A DNA stretch of 64,000 nt from Nocardioides sp. LHD-245 (GTDB taxonomy: Bacteria; Actinomycetota; Actinomycetes; Propionibacteriales; Nocardioidaceae): positions 38,437 through 102,436 of the forward strand of contig NZ_JAVFWN010000021.1 of NCBI RefSeq assembly GCF_030929495.1, in the 5' to 3' direction. The notes beneath the pieces were generated by a model, which was given only the letters and a program-made list of their open reading frames with translations, was not told the DNA's origin and ran no database searches. This document shows, piece after piece, positions 26,843 to 34,247 of this stretch (the stretch's first letter is position 1; each line of letters starts with the position of its first letter). The position numbers and the translations under genes are program-made.

Positions 26843-27567
26843 GTGCCGTCCTTCGGTCGACCCGGCTGGTGATCGCCGCGGGCCTCGCGCTCACGGCGCT
26901 GGCCGGGTGCGGCTCCGATGACGGCAAGGAAGCGAAGCAGGCGAAGCCGAGCCCCACGGCGACCAGCACGGCCCCGACGACGTATCTCCCGGTGCCCGGC
27001 GACGTCACCCTCACCGAGCCGGGGACCGCCCTCGGGCTCGGCGAGGAGGGTGTCGTCGCGTTCCAGCGCCGGCAGGACGAGGTCGGCGTCCTCGCGGTGA
27101 ACGTGCGACGGATCGAGCGCACGTCGTTCCAGGAGTCCTTCCCGGGGTGGAACGTCGACGACGCGACAGCCGCGCGTACGCCGTACTTCGTGCGGGTCGA
27201 GGTCACCAACGTCGGTGACGTCGACCTCGGGGGGATGCGCCTCGACAACGTGCTGTGGGGCGACGACGGCACCACGCTCGAGGCGCCCAACTACTACACC
27301 GCCGAGCAGCTGCCGGTGTGCTCGGGCGACCCGCTGCCGACCCCCTTCGCGGCCGGTGCGACCGCCGAGCTGTGCCAGGTCTACTTCATCGCTCCCACCC
27401 GGGCGCTGGAGCGGGTCTCCTTCTCGCCGTTCGGCGGCCTGGACGCCGTCGCGTGGAGCGGTGACCTGAGCCCGGTGGGCAAGCCCGGGAAGAAGGGCGC
27501 GAAGGGCAAGGGCGAGAAGGACGAGGGCGCGAAGGACGAAGGCGCGAAGGGCGAGCCGACGTCGTGA
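26836..27567 (+). CDS. Lipoprotein of unknown function with Lys/Glu-rich tail
   Basis: A 243-residue lipoprotein. Its signal peptide ends at lipobox ALAGC (about residue 22), followed by a Thr/Pro/Ser linker. The core (about 55-205) is beta-rich and resembles a DUF4352-like immunoglobulin domain (FVRVEVTNVGDVDLGGMRLDNVLW), with two cysteines (PVCSGD, ELCQVYF). The last ~30 residues are a low-complexity repeat of KGAKGKGEKDEGAKDEGAKGE in part. It is translationally coupled to glyS and dusB, an odd position for an envelope protein; no functional link is evident. Confidence 0.75.
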
Positions 27568-28700
27568 GCGGTCTGCGCCTGGGCTCCCTCGAGGTGCCCA
27601 CTCCCGTCGTCCTCGCGCCGATGGCCGGCATCACCAATGCCGCCTACCGCCGGCTGTGCGCCGAGCACGGAGCCGGGCTGTACGTGTGCGAGATGATCAC
27701 CAGCCGTGGGCTGGTCGAGGGCGACGAGACCACCCGCCGGATGCTGGTGTTCGACGAGGCTGAGAAGGTCCGCTCCGTCCAGCTCTACGGCACCGACCCG
27801 GTCTACGTCGGCGAGGCGACTCGGATCCTGTGCGAGGAGTACGCCGTCGCGCACGTCGACCTCAACTTCGGCTGCCCGGTGCCCAAGGTCACCCGCAAGG
27901 GCGGCGGCGGCGCCCTGCCGTGGAAGCGCAACCTGCTGGGCCGGATCCTCGAGGAGGCGGTCGCCGCCGCGGCGCCGTACGACGTGCCGGTGACGATGAA
28001 GACCCGCAAGGGCCTCGACGACGACCATCCGACCTTCCTCGACGCGGGCCGGATCGCCCAGGAGACCGGAGTCGCCGCGATCGCGCTGCACGGCCGGACC
28101 GTCGCGCAGGCCTACTCCGGGCAGGCCGACTGGGCGGCCATCGCCGAGCTGGTCGACCACGTCGACATCCCGGTCCTCGGCAACGGCGACATCTGGGAGG
28201 CCGCCGACGCGCTGCGGATGATCGAGCAGACCGGCGCCGCCGGGGTGGTGGTCGGCCGCGGCTGCCTGGGTCGCCCCTGGCTGTTCCGCGACCTGGCCGC
28301 CGCCTTCTCCGACGACGGGCCCGGCGCGACGACGCTGCCGACCCTCGGCGAGGTCGCCGCGATGATGCGCCGCCACGCCGAGCTGCTGTGCGAGCACATG
28401 GGGGAGGAGCGCGGCTGCAAGGAGTTCCGCAAGCACGTCACCTGGTACCTCAAGGGCTTCCGGGCCGGCGGCGAGCTGCGCCGTACGCTCGGCCTCGTCG
28501 ACTCGCTCGCCGCCCTCGACCGGATGCTCGCCGATCTCGACCCCGCCGAGCCGTTCCCCGCGACCGAGCTGGGTGCGCCCCGCGGGCGGCAGGGAGCCCC
28601 CCGGCACAAGGTGGTGCTGCCGGAGGGGTGGCTGGACGACACCGACGGGCTCGCCGGTGCCGGCGTGCTCGAGGACGTCGACGAGACCACGGGCGGATAG
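27564..28700 (+). CDS. dusB: tRNA-dihydrouridine synthase
   Basis: A 378-residue Dus-family flavoenzyme that reduces uridines in tRNA. The FMN-binding TIM barrel starts VVLAPMAGITNAAYRRLC. The catalytic-cysteine region is LNFGCPVPKVTRKGGGGAL, and further conserved segments are TMKTRKG, ALHGRT, VLGNGDIW and GVVVGRGCLGRPWLF. A C-terminal tRNA-recognition helical region follows. Actinobacterial single-copy Dus proteins are usually called DusB. The GTG start overlaps the lipoprotein TGA. Confidence 0.93.
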   Translation: MSGLRLGSLEVPTPVVLAPMAGITNAAYRRLCAEHGAGLYVCEMITSRGLVEGDETTRRMLVFDEAEKVRSVQLYGTDPVYVGEATRILCEEYAVAHVDLNFGCPVPKVTRKGGGGALPWKRNLLGRILEEAVAAAAPYDVPVTMKTRKGLDDDHPTFLDAGRIAQETGVAAIALHGRTVAQAYSGQADWAAIAELVDHVDIPVLGNGDIWEAADALRMIEQTGAAGVVVGRGCLGRPWLFRDLAAAFSDDGPGATTLPTLGEVAAMMRRHAELLCEHMGEERGCKEFRKHVTWYLKGFRAGGELRRTLGLVDSLAALDRMLADLDPAEPFPATELGAPRGRQGAPRHKVVLPEGWLDDTDGLAGAGVLEDVDETTGG

Positions 28701-28839
28701 GACGGGTGAGCCGGCTCACCGGCGGAGCGGTCTCACCAATTGGTTGAAGGCTTGATCTTTGTGCTCTACTCGCACGATGCTCTGGCGCAGGTCAGAGTCC
28801 TCGGGACGAATCTGTAAGCGACAGCAAAGGAATCAGCGC

Positions 28840-29694
28840 GTGGCCACCAGCCACAAGCGGGAAACCGCGCGACGTACGCCCCGGGCCGCCGTCCTGGCCG
28901 GCTCGCTCGCCGCCCTCGCGACCACCGCGGTCGTCACGGGAGGCGTCCTCAACTCCCCAACCCCCGACGCCGACCTGGTCGCGGTGGACCGCTCGAAGGC
29001 CGCCGCCGGCTCCGTCGGCGACAGCGGCGCCCGGGCGCCGGTGCTCTCCCGCAGCACCGACCGGTCGGCCGACGCCATCGGCACCGAGCTCGACGGCCTG
29101 CTCGCGGACAGCACGACCGCGCAGGCGATCGCCGAGGCGAAGAAGCGCCAGTGGACCTCCGCGCCGCTCAACCTGTGGACCCGCCCCGACAAGCAGGCCA
29201 AGGAGGTCGGCGAGATCGAGGAGGGCGAGAAGGTCCTCGTCACCGGCCGCACGTACGGCGAGCGCGCCGAGGTCGTCGTCGAGGGCAAGTCCCGCTGGGT
29301 GACCGCCGGCTACTTCACCGACGAGAAGCCCCCGACCCTCGGCGGCGCGTGCACCAACGGCACCTCGGTTCCCGGCAACGTCAGCGAGAGCATCAAGAAA
29401 GTCCACGCGGCGGTCTGCGCCAACTTCCCGGAAGTCAGTGTCTACGGCACGCTCCGCGGCGGCGGCGGCGACCACCCGCGCGGCCGGGCGGTCGACATCA
29501 TGATCTCGGGCGGCGTCGGCTGGGAGATCGCCGAGTTCGTCCGCGCCAACTACGCGGCCCTCGGCGTCTCCTACGTCATCTACTCGCAGAAGATCTGGTC
29601 GGTCGAGCGAGGTGGGGAGGGCTGGCGGGGCATGCCGAACCGCGGCTCGGCCACCGCCAACCACTACGACCACGTGCACGTCTCCGTCTTCTGA
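28840..29694 (+). CDS. Secreted SH3-like/M15-like cell-wall protein
   Basis: A 284-residue exported protein. The N-terminal helix (about 20-45, VLAGSLAALATTAVVTGGVL) is a signal or anchor. An SH3-like segment follows (about 100-165: APLNLWTRPDKQAKEVGEIEEGEKVLVTG and SRWVTAGYF). The C-terminal domain carries GGGDHPRGRAVDIMIS and NHYDHVHVSVF. That spacing of His and Asp matches zinc D-Ala-D-Ala-peptidase-like (M15-type) folds, so peptidoglycan cleavage is a fair inference. GTG at 28840 has AAAGG nine bases before; an upstream ATG at 28759 would prepend 27 non-signal residues. Confidence 0.75.
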   Translation: MATSHKRETARRTPRAAVLAGSLAALATTAVVTGGVLNSPTPDADLVAVDRSKAAAGSVGDSGARAPVLSRSTDRSADAIGTELDGLLADSTTAQAIAEAKKRQWTSAPLNLWTRPDKQAKEVGEIEEGEKVLVTGRTYGERAEVVVEGKSRWVTAGYFTDEKPPTLGGACTNGTSVPGNVSESIKKVHAAVCANFPEVSVYGTLRGGGGDHPRGRAVDIMISGGVGWEIAEFVRANYAALGVSYVIYSQKIWSVERGGEGWRGMPNRGSATANHYDHVHVSVF

Positions 29695-29704
29695 GAAGCC
29701 GGAC

Positions 29705-29730
29705 TGCTAGCACTGGGTGCTAGCATTGGG
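29705..29730. promoter_or_regulatory. Operator of the toxin-antitoxin operon (two phased palindromes)
   Basis: Two adjacent 13-bp direct repeats, TGCTAGCACTGGG and TGCTAGCATTGGG, each contain the perfect 8-bp palindrome TGCTAGCA. TAGCAT within the second copy (29721-29726) sits where a -10 would be, six bases before the antitoxin ATG, so the message is probably leaderless. Ribbon-helix-helix antitoxins commonly bind such repeated dyads, here probably VapB itself. Confidence 0.75.
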
Positions 29731-29732
29731 TC

Positions 29733-29963
29733 ATGCCCGCGCTGCACATCAGGGACGTTCCCGAGGAGACCGTGGCTGCCATCAAGCGCCGCGCTGCTCG
29801 GCACGGTCACTCGGTGCAGCAAGAGTTGCGCGAGGCCCTGGAGCGCCTCGCCAACGAGCCAGAACGTGGCCGACCGCCTCGCTGCCTTGGCCTGACCATT
29901 GTCGAGTCGGGCAACGACACGCCTTTCAACCGCGCAGACATCTATGGCGACGACGGGCGCTGA
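29733..29963 (+). CDS. FitA/VapB-type ribbon-helix-helix antitoxin
   Basis: A 76-residue antitoxin. The N-terminal ribbon-helix-helix domain is ALHIRDVPEETVAAIKRRAA followed by the second helix HSVQQELREALERLA. The C-terminal ~30 residues are flexible and would wrap the toxin (LTIVESGNDTPFNRADIY). It overlaps the toxin gene by 20 bases. Without a Shine-Dalgarno, translation likely starts at the RNA 5' end. Expected to repress its own operon through the palindromes just upstream. Confidence 0.88.
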   Translation: MPALHIRDVPEETVAAIKRRAARHGHSVQQELREALERLANEPERGRPPRCLGLTIVESGNDTPFNRADIYGDDGR

Positions 29964-30414
29964 CCGACCGGCACCGGTCGATGTGGTGCTCGACTCCAAC
30001 GTGCTGCTCGCTGCAACAGATGCCGGGCGCCGCAACCATGTCCAGGCGCTCGAGTTGGTCCGCTATGACGAGCGTCGGCTCGCCATCACCCCGCAGATCG
30101 TGCGGGAGTACCTCGTGGTGGGCACTCGTGCGCCGGAGGTGAACGGACTCGGCCTGCCGATGTCACAGGCGTTGGGGAACGTTGACAGCTTCCTTCTCGA
30201 CATGAGCCTGCTGTCCGAGGGGGATGCCTCGCTGCGCTGGCTTCGCGACCTGCTTGACCACCACGAGGTGCTGGGCAAGCAGGTCCATGATGCCAACGTC
30301 GTGGCGGTGGCCTTGGCGCACGGTGTCGGCGCCATCGTCACGGAGAACACGCGCCACTACGCCCGGTTCGCTGGTCTGATCGGCATCGAGAGCTTGGGCG
30401 ATGTGTCCGCGTGA
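29944..30414 (+). CDS. VapC-type PIN-domain ribonuclease toxin
   Basis: A 156-residue PIN nuclease. The acidic metal-binding residues are Asp17 (VVLDSNVLL), Glu55 (IVREYLV) and Asp116 (QVHDANVVA), with an Asn/Asp-type fourth position in IVTENTRHY. Toxins of this fold cleave tRNA or rRNA and are neutralised by the adjacent antitoxin. ATG at 29944 overlaps the antitoxin end; earlier in-frame ATGs would lie well inside it. Base composition is slightly less GC-rich than its neighbours, consistent with horizontal acquisition. Confidence 0.88.
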   Translation: MATTGADRPAPVDVVLDSNVLLAATDAGRRNHVQALELVRYDERRLAITPQIVREYLVVGTRAPEVNGLGLPMSQALGNVDSFLLDMSLLSEGDASLRWLRDLLDHHEVLGKQVHDANVVAVALAHGVGAIVTENTRHYARFAGLIGIESLGDVSA

Positions 30415-30479
30415 CGCTCTCGGCCGCGGCCTGTGGAGAGCCGCTGGCCCGGTCCGCGTCCGCGCGGCATGCTGCAGGC

Positions 30480-30911
30480 ATGATCCGACGCGACACTCGG
30501 GCGCGCATCCGCCACCAGCGTGACCTGGACCGGACCTGGCGTCAGTGGGTCCGCCGGTGCGACCGGCCGCCCGTCGGCACCACCTGCCTGTTGGTGTGGT
30601 CGGACGGCAGGACCACGCGGAGGGCCGTGACCTTCGGCGACGTCGTCGGCCCGCTGGACGAAGAGCAGGAGTACTGCCTGGCCCGGTGGCTCCGGGACGT
30701 GCTGGAGGACACCGACGGATGGCGCGTTGCCTTCCTCATGACCCGGCCGGGCGAGGAGGCCATCGACGAGCGCGACCTGGCGTGGGCGACGTCGCTGTAC
30801 GCCGCGGCGCGCCGGGCCGTGGTGGCCTGCGAAGTCGTGCACCTCTGCGTCGGCCGCGAGGTGCGACCGCTGCCGCTCGACGCGCTGCCGGCGGGCGCCC
30901 TCGACATCTGA
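30480..30911 (+). CDS. Hypothetical protein, unknown family
   Basis: A 143-residue cytoplasmic protein rich in Arg, with an N-terminal basic helix (RRDTRARIRHQRDLDRTWRQW) then an alpha/beta body: TTCLLVWSDGRTTRRAVTFGDVVG, EEQEYCLARWLRDVLE and WRVAFLMTRPG. Two conserved-looking features are DxxxWATSLYAAARR and VHLCVG. I recognise no family. ATG at 30480 is chosen because the upstream in-frame extension is composition-shifted and overlaps the toxin end. It precedes dgt by 44 bp. Confidence 0.6.
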   Translation: MIRRDTRARIRHQRDLDRTWRQWVRRCDRPPVGTTCLLVWSDGRTTRRAVTFGDVVGPLDEEQEYCLARWLRDVLEDTDGWRVAFLMTRPGEEAIDERDLAWATSLYAAARRAVVACEVVHLCVGREVRPLPLDALPAGALDI

Positions 30912-30955
30912 ACAGCAGGCCGGTCGCTCGACGTGTCCGCCGATAGGGTCGCTCC

Positions 30956-32179
30956 GTGGACCAGGTCGAGCAGCGGTACGACGCGCACGCACGCGAGCGG
31001 ATCGTGCCTGAGCCGCCGAAGCGCGTGGAGGCACCGGAGCGGCTGCCCTTCGAGCGGGACCGGGCGCGGGTGGTGCACGCGGCGTCGTTCCGGCGGCTGG
31101 CGGCCAAGACGCAGGTCGTCGGCCCGCAGAGCGACGACTTCGTCCGCAACCGGCTGACCCACAGCCTGGAGGTGGCCCAGATCGCGCGCGACCTGTCCCG
31201 GGCCCTGGGCACCCACCCCGACATCACCGAGACGGCCGCGCTGGCCCACGACCTCGGGCATCCGCCGTTCGGTCACAACGGGGAGCGGGCGCTGGCCGAG
31301 CTGGCCACCGGGTGCGGCGGCTTCGAGGGCAACGCCCAGACGCTGCGGCTGCTGACCCGGCTCGAGGCCAAGACGCCCGGCGCCGGGCTCAACCTCACCC
31401 GCGCCACGCTCGACGCCTGCACGAAGTACCCCTGGGGGCGCGGCGAGGCCGCCGACGGGAACGGCAAGTTCGGTGTGTACGACGACGACCGGCCGGCGTT
31501 CGACTGGCTGCGTGTCGGAGCGCCCGTGGGCGAGCGCTGTCTCGAGGCGCAGGTGATGGACCTCGCCGACGACGTCGCCTACTCCGTCCACGACGTCGAG
31601 GACGGCACCGTCGCCGGCAAGGTCGACCTGACCCGGCTGGACGCCGCGGCCGTGTGGGACACGGTGCGGGTCTGGTACCAGCCCGACGCCTCCGATGCCG
31701 AGCTCGACGACGTGCTCGACCGGCTGCGAGCGGTCGGCAGCTGGCCCCGGGCGCCGTACGACGGCGGGCGAGCCGGTCTCGCGGCGCTGAAGAACCTCAC
31801 CAGTGACCTGATCGGCCGCTTCTGCGGAGCGGTCCAGCAAGCCACCTTCGCGGCCGGGGAGGAGCCGTTCGTCCGCTACGCGGGGGACCTGGTCATCCCG
31901 GAGGCCACCTGGGCCGAGATCACGGTGCTCAAGGGGATCGCCGCCCACTACGTCATGGAGGACGCCGACCGGGTCGCCCTCCAGGTGCGCCAGCGCGAGC
32001 TCCTCGCCGCCCTGGTCGACGTGCTCCTCGACCGTGGCCCCGATGCCCTCGACGAGATGTACGCCGCCGACTGGCACGCCGCCGCCGACGACGCGGCCCG
32101 CACCCGGGTGGTGATCGACCAGGTGGCCTCGCTCACCGATGCCAGCGCGGTCGCCTGGCACGAGCGCCTGCTCGGCTGA
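30956..32179 (+). CDS. dgt: Deoxyguanosinetriphosphate triphosphohydrolase-like protein
   Basis: A 407-residue HD-domain dNTPase that removes tripolyphosphate from dGTP. Metal residues are in RNRLTHSLEVAQIAR, then LAHDLGHPPFGHNGERAL (the HD pair), and the later MDLADDVAYSVHDVEDG. The GFEGNAQTLRLLTRLE segment is diagnostic of the Dgt family. In actinobacteria it usually precedes dnaG, as it nearly does here. GTG start. It is separated from the convergent gene by a perfect palindrome. Confidence 0.93.
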   Translation: MDQVEQRYDAHARERIVPEPPKRVEAPERLPFERDRARVVHAASFRRLAAKTQVVGPQSDDFVRNRLTHSLEVAQIARDLSRALGTHPDITETAALAHDLGHPPFGHNGERALAELATGCGGFEGNAQTLRLLTRLEAKTPGAGLNLTRATLDACTKYPWGRGEAADGNGKFGVYDDDRPAFDWLRVGAPVGERCLEAQVMDLADDVAYSVHDVEDGTVAGKVDLTRLDAAAVWDTVRVWYQPDASDAELDDVLDRLRAVGSWPRAPYDGGRAGLAALKNLTSDLIGRFCGAVQQATFAAGEEPFVRYAGDLVIPEATWAEITVLKGIAAHYVMEDADRVALQVRQRELLAALVDVLLDRGPDALDEMYAADWHAAADDAARTRVVIDQVASLTDASAVAWHERLLG

Positions 32180-32190
32180 GCCCGGAAGCA

Positions 32191-32226
32191 GATCGACCCG
32201 TCGCGTTCGAACGCGACGGGTCGATC
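32191..32226. terminator. Perfect 36-bp palindrome, bidirectional terminator
   Basis: The arms GATCGACCCGTCGCGTTC and GAACGCGACGGGTCGATC form an 18-bp perfect dyad with no spacer. It is 11 bases after the dgt stop and 18 bases after the stop of the convergent surface-protein gene, the position expected of a shared terminator. No T-run on either side; folded RNA would be a very stable hairpin. Confidence 0.85.
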
Positions 32227-32244
32227 GGGTGGAGCGGGGGAGGG

Positions 32245-33192
32245 TCAGCCGGTCACCGGCACGTGGTCCTTGACCGGCTTGGGCGCCGGGGCGTCGTCGG
32301 GCGCGGGCACCCGGTCGCTGGTGACATTGCCGCACGTGGCGGAGGCGACGGTGAGCTTGATCTGGTCGAGCACGTTGAGGTAGAGCGCGTCGACGGTGAA
32401 GGTGCCGTCGGCGTTGGCCGTCTGGCGGTTCACGACCAGCTCGATGATCGGCGGGACGCCGGCGACGTCCGGGATCTTGATGGCCTGGTTGGCCTGCTTC
32501 GTGTCGATCGTGACCGGGAGGCCGAGCGCGGCGAGGTCGGCGATGGTGGTGGTGCCGGAGTTGCCCGTGCACTTCGCCTCGACGGCACCGGCGCCGACGA
32601 TCCTCAGCTTGCCCCGGAGTACGTCGCACAGGCCGTTCAGCTCGAGCTTGGTGAGCTTGCTGATGTCGAGGGCGCCCAGAGCGCCGAGGTTGAGCGGAGT
32701 CCCCTTGGTCGCCGTACCGATCTGGTCCAGCACGCCCTGCAGGTTGGTGAGGAGCGGCGCCAGCACCGTCGTGTCGAGCGGCTGGGTCAGCTGCCCGAGG
32801 GCGGCGGTCAGGTCGTCGCAGGCCTTGCCGAGCGGCTGGGTCAGCGCGTCGAGCTGCGGGATGGCGAGCAGCCCGTCGCCGACCGCCAGGTCCGTGACGC
32901 TGGCCGTGGCGGCGCCGTTCTGGGCGGACGCGTTGATGATGCCGCCGCTGGCGACCGGGTTCTTGGGAAGGCCCACGAGGGAGTCGCTCTTGGGCGCGCC
33001 GTCCGTCGAGGTGACGGTCGGCAACGGCTCGATCACGGCGTTGCCGGCGATCGAGAGCTCGAGGCCGAAGGCGGACGACGGGGAGCCCGCCGCGGTCGCC
33101 GAGCTGCCCGCGAGCAGGGACACGGATGCCGCCGTCCCCGCCACCAGGAGGAGCGCGCCGGCCACCGGAGCCAGGTGCCGCTTGTTCTTCAT
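32245..33192 (-). CDS. Secreted choice-of-anchor P-like surface protein
   Basis: A 315-residue exported protein with a signal peptide (core ALLLVAGTAASVSLLAG, cleavage likely after ATA). The mature part begins FGLELSIAGNAVIEPLPTV, matching choice-of-anchor P-type proteins, and contains a Leu-rich middle region and the strand-rich segment TFTVDALYLNVLDQIKL. It ends exactly in VPVTG, which looks like a sortase-type motif but has no following hydrophobic segment or basic tail. GAAGGGA eight bases upstream supports ATG at 33192 over two upstream ATGs. Role unknown. Confidence 0.7.
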   Translation of the reverse strand: MKNKRHLAPVAGALLLVAGTAASVSLLAGSSATAAGSPSSAFGLELSIAGNAVIEPLPTVTSTDGAPKSDSLVGLPKNPVASGGIINASAQNGAATASVTDLAVGDGLLAIPQLDALTQPLGKACDDLTAALGQLTQPLDTTVLAPLLTNLQGVLDQIGTATKGTPLNLGALGALDISKLTKLELNGLCDVLRGKLRIVGAGAVEAKCTGNSGTTTIADLAALGLPVTIDTKQANQAIKIPDVAGVPPIIELVVNRQTANADGTFTVDALYLNVLDQIKLTVASATCGNVTSDRVPAPDDAPAPKPVKDHVPVTG

Positions 33193-33246
33193 CGGTGTTC
33201 CCTTCGTCTTCATCATGTGTCCCCGAGATCGAGCAGTACGTGGGGG

Positions 33247-34053
33247 TCAGGCCTCGTCGACCATGACCACCGTCCCGAGCGGGACGGTGCGGAGCAGGTC
33301 GAGCGCGTCATCGGGCACCCGCACGCAGCCGTGGCTGACGGCCTTGCCGAAGACCGACGGGTCGGTCCAGCCGTGCAGCGCCACCGTGCCGGGCCCGCCG
33401 CCGTAGGAGTCGAGGGTCTCGCTGTGACTGCCCAGCGGCAGGATGATCGGCGAGAACGGCTGCTTGTCGTCGATGATCTGACCGAGCACGAAGGTCCGGC
33501 CGACAGGTGTCGGGGTGCCGCTCGCCCCGATCGCCACGGTCCAGGTCCCGACCAGCGTGTCGTCCTCGAAGAGCTCGAGGGAGCGCTCGCCGAGGTGCAC
33601 CTTGATCAGGAACCGGCTGCGGGCCTCGATCAGCTCCGAGCCGCGGATCCAGCCTGTCGAGCCGTTCGGCTTCGACGGCAGCAGTACCTGCACCCAGTCG
33701 CGGTTGCGGGTGATCGCCGGCAGCCAGGTGTCGCCGAACTGGCTCGCCTTGATCTTGCCGAACGGCCTGCCGTCGGGCTCGTCGTACAGCGCTGTCGTCC
33801 GCTTCGGATGCACGACCGTGCCCTTCGGCACGTTCGTCGGGCGGGGGTCCTGCGGGGCTGCCGCGATGGTGGTCATCGTGGAGCTGGTCGGCAGGTCCTT
33901 CAGGTCCAGGTCGACCGAAGAGATCGGCGCTGCTCGCGGCGTCGTGTCGTCCTCGCCGTCCTTGAGCACCAAGACCAGGACCGAGACCGCGAAGAGCAGG
34001 ACGATCAGGGTCACCGGCCAGCTGGTGCGGCTGCGCGCCGACGCCTGCTCCAT
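33247..34053 (-). CDS. L,D-transpeptidase (YkuD domain)
   Basis: A 268-residue membrane-anchored enzyme with one N-terminal transmembrane helix (about 12-30, VTLIVLLFAVSVLVLVL). An SH3-like segment (about 75-140: VPKGTVVHPKRTTALYDEPDG to WIRGSEL) precedes the YkuD domain. The catalytic motif is SHGCVRVP (Cys243), preceded by VALHGWTD. It forms 3-3 peptidoglycan cross-links or attaches proteins to the wall. It lies 54 bp upstream of the surface-protein gene on the same strand, and both act outside the membrane. Confidence 0.93.
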   Translation of the reverse strand: MEQASARSRTSWPVTLIVLLFAVSVLVLVLKDGEDDTTPRAAPISSVDLDLKDLPTSSTMTTIAAAPQDPRPTNVPKGTVVHPKRTTALYDEPDGRPFGKIKASQFGDTWLPAITRNRDWVQVLLPSKPNGSTGWIRGSELIEARSRFLIKVHLGERSLELFEDDTLVGTWTVAIGASGTPTPVGRTFVLGQIIDDKQPFSPIILPLGSHSETLDSYGGGPGTVALHGWTDPSVFGKAVSHGCVRVPDDALDLLRTVPLGTVVMVDEA

Positions 34054-34247
34054 GCCCGGTCCCTCCCCGAACGCTCATGACCCCATGACCCCTTCGTGCG
34101 GTCCTCCCGGCAAGCCAACGAGTCAGCCCCGGTCGAGGTCACGCCGGCGGGCGAGATCTCGACCCCGCGGCCCGCCGCCGCTGGCCGCATCCACAGCCCG
34201 CTTCGACTGCCTGTGGCCCGGTCGTACCCCCTCAGTAGGATCACGGC

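Noticed and set aside
28700..28839. Possible c-di-AMP (ydaO-type) riboswitch before the M15-like wall protein
   Set aside because: I looked for the conserved riboswitch sequence blocks, such as GGGGAACC, and did not find them.
33192..33216. Upstream starts (MMKTKGTP...) for the surface protein
   Set aside because: GAAGGGA is correctly placed for ATG 33192, and the longer form would insert a polar stretch ahead of the signal peptide.
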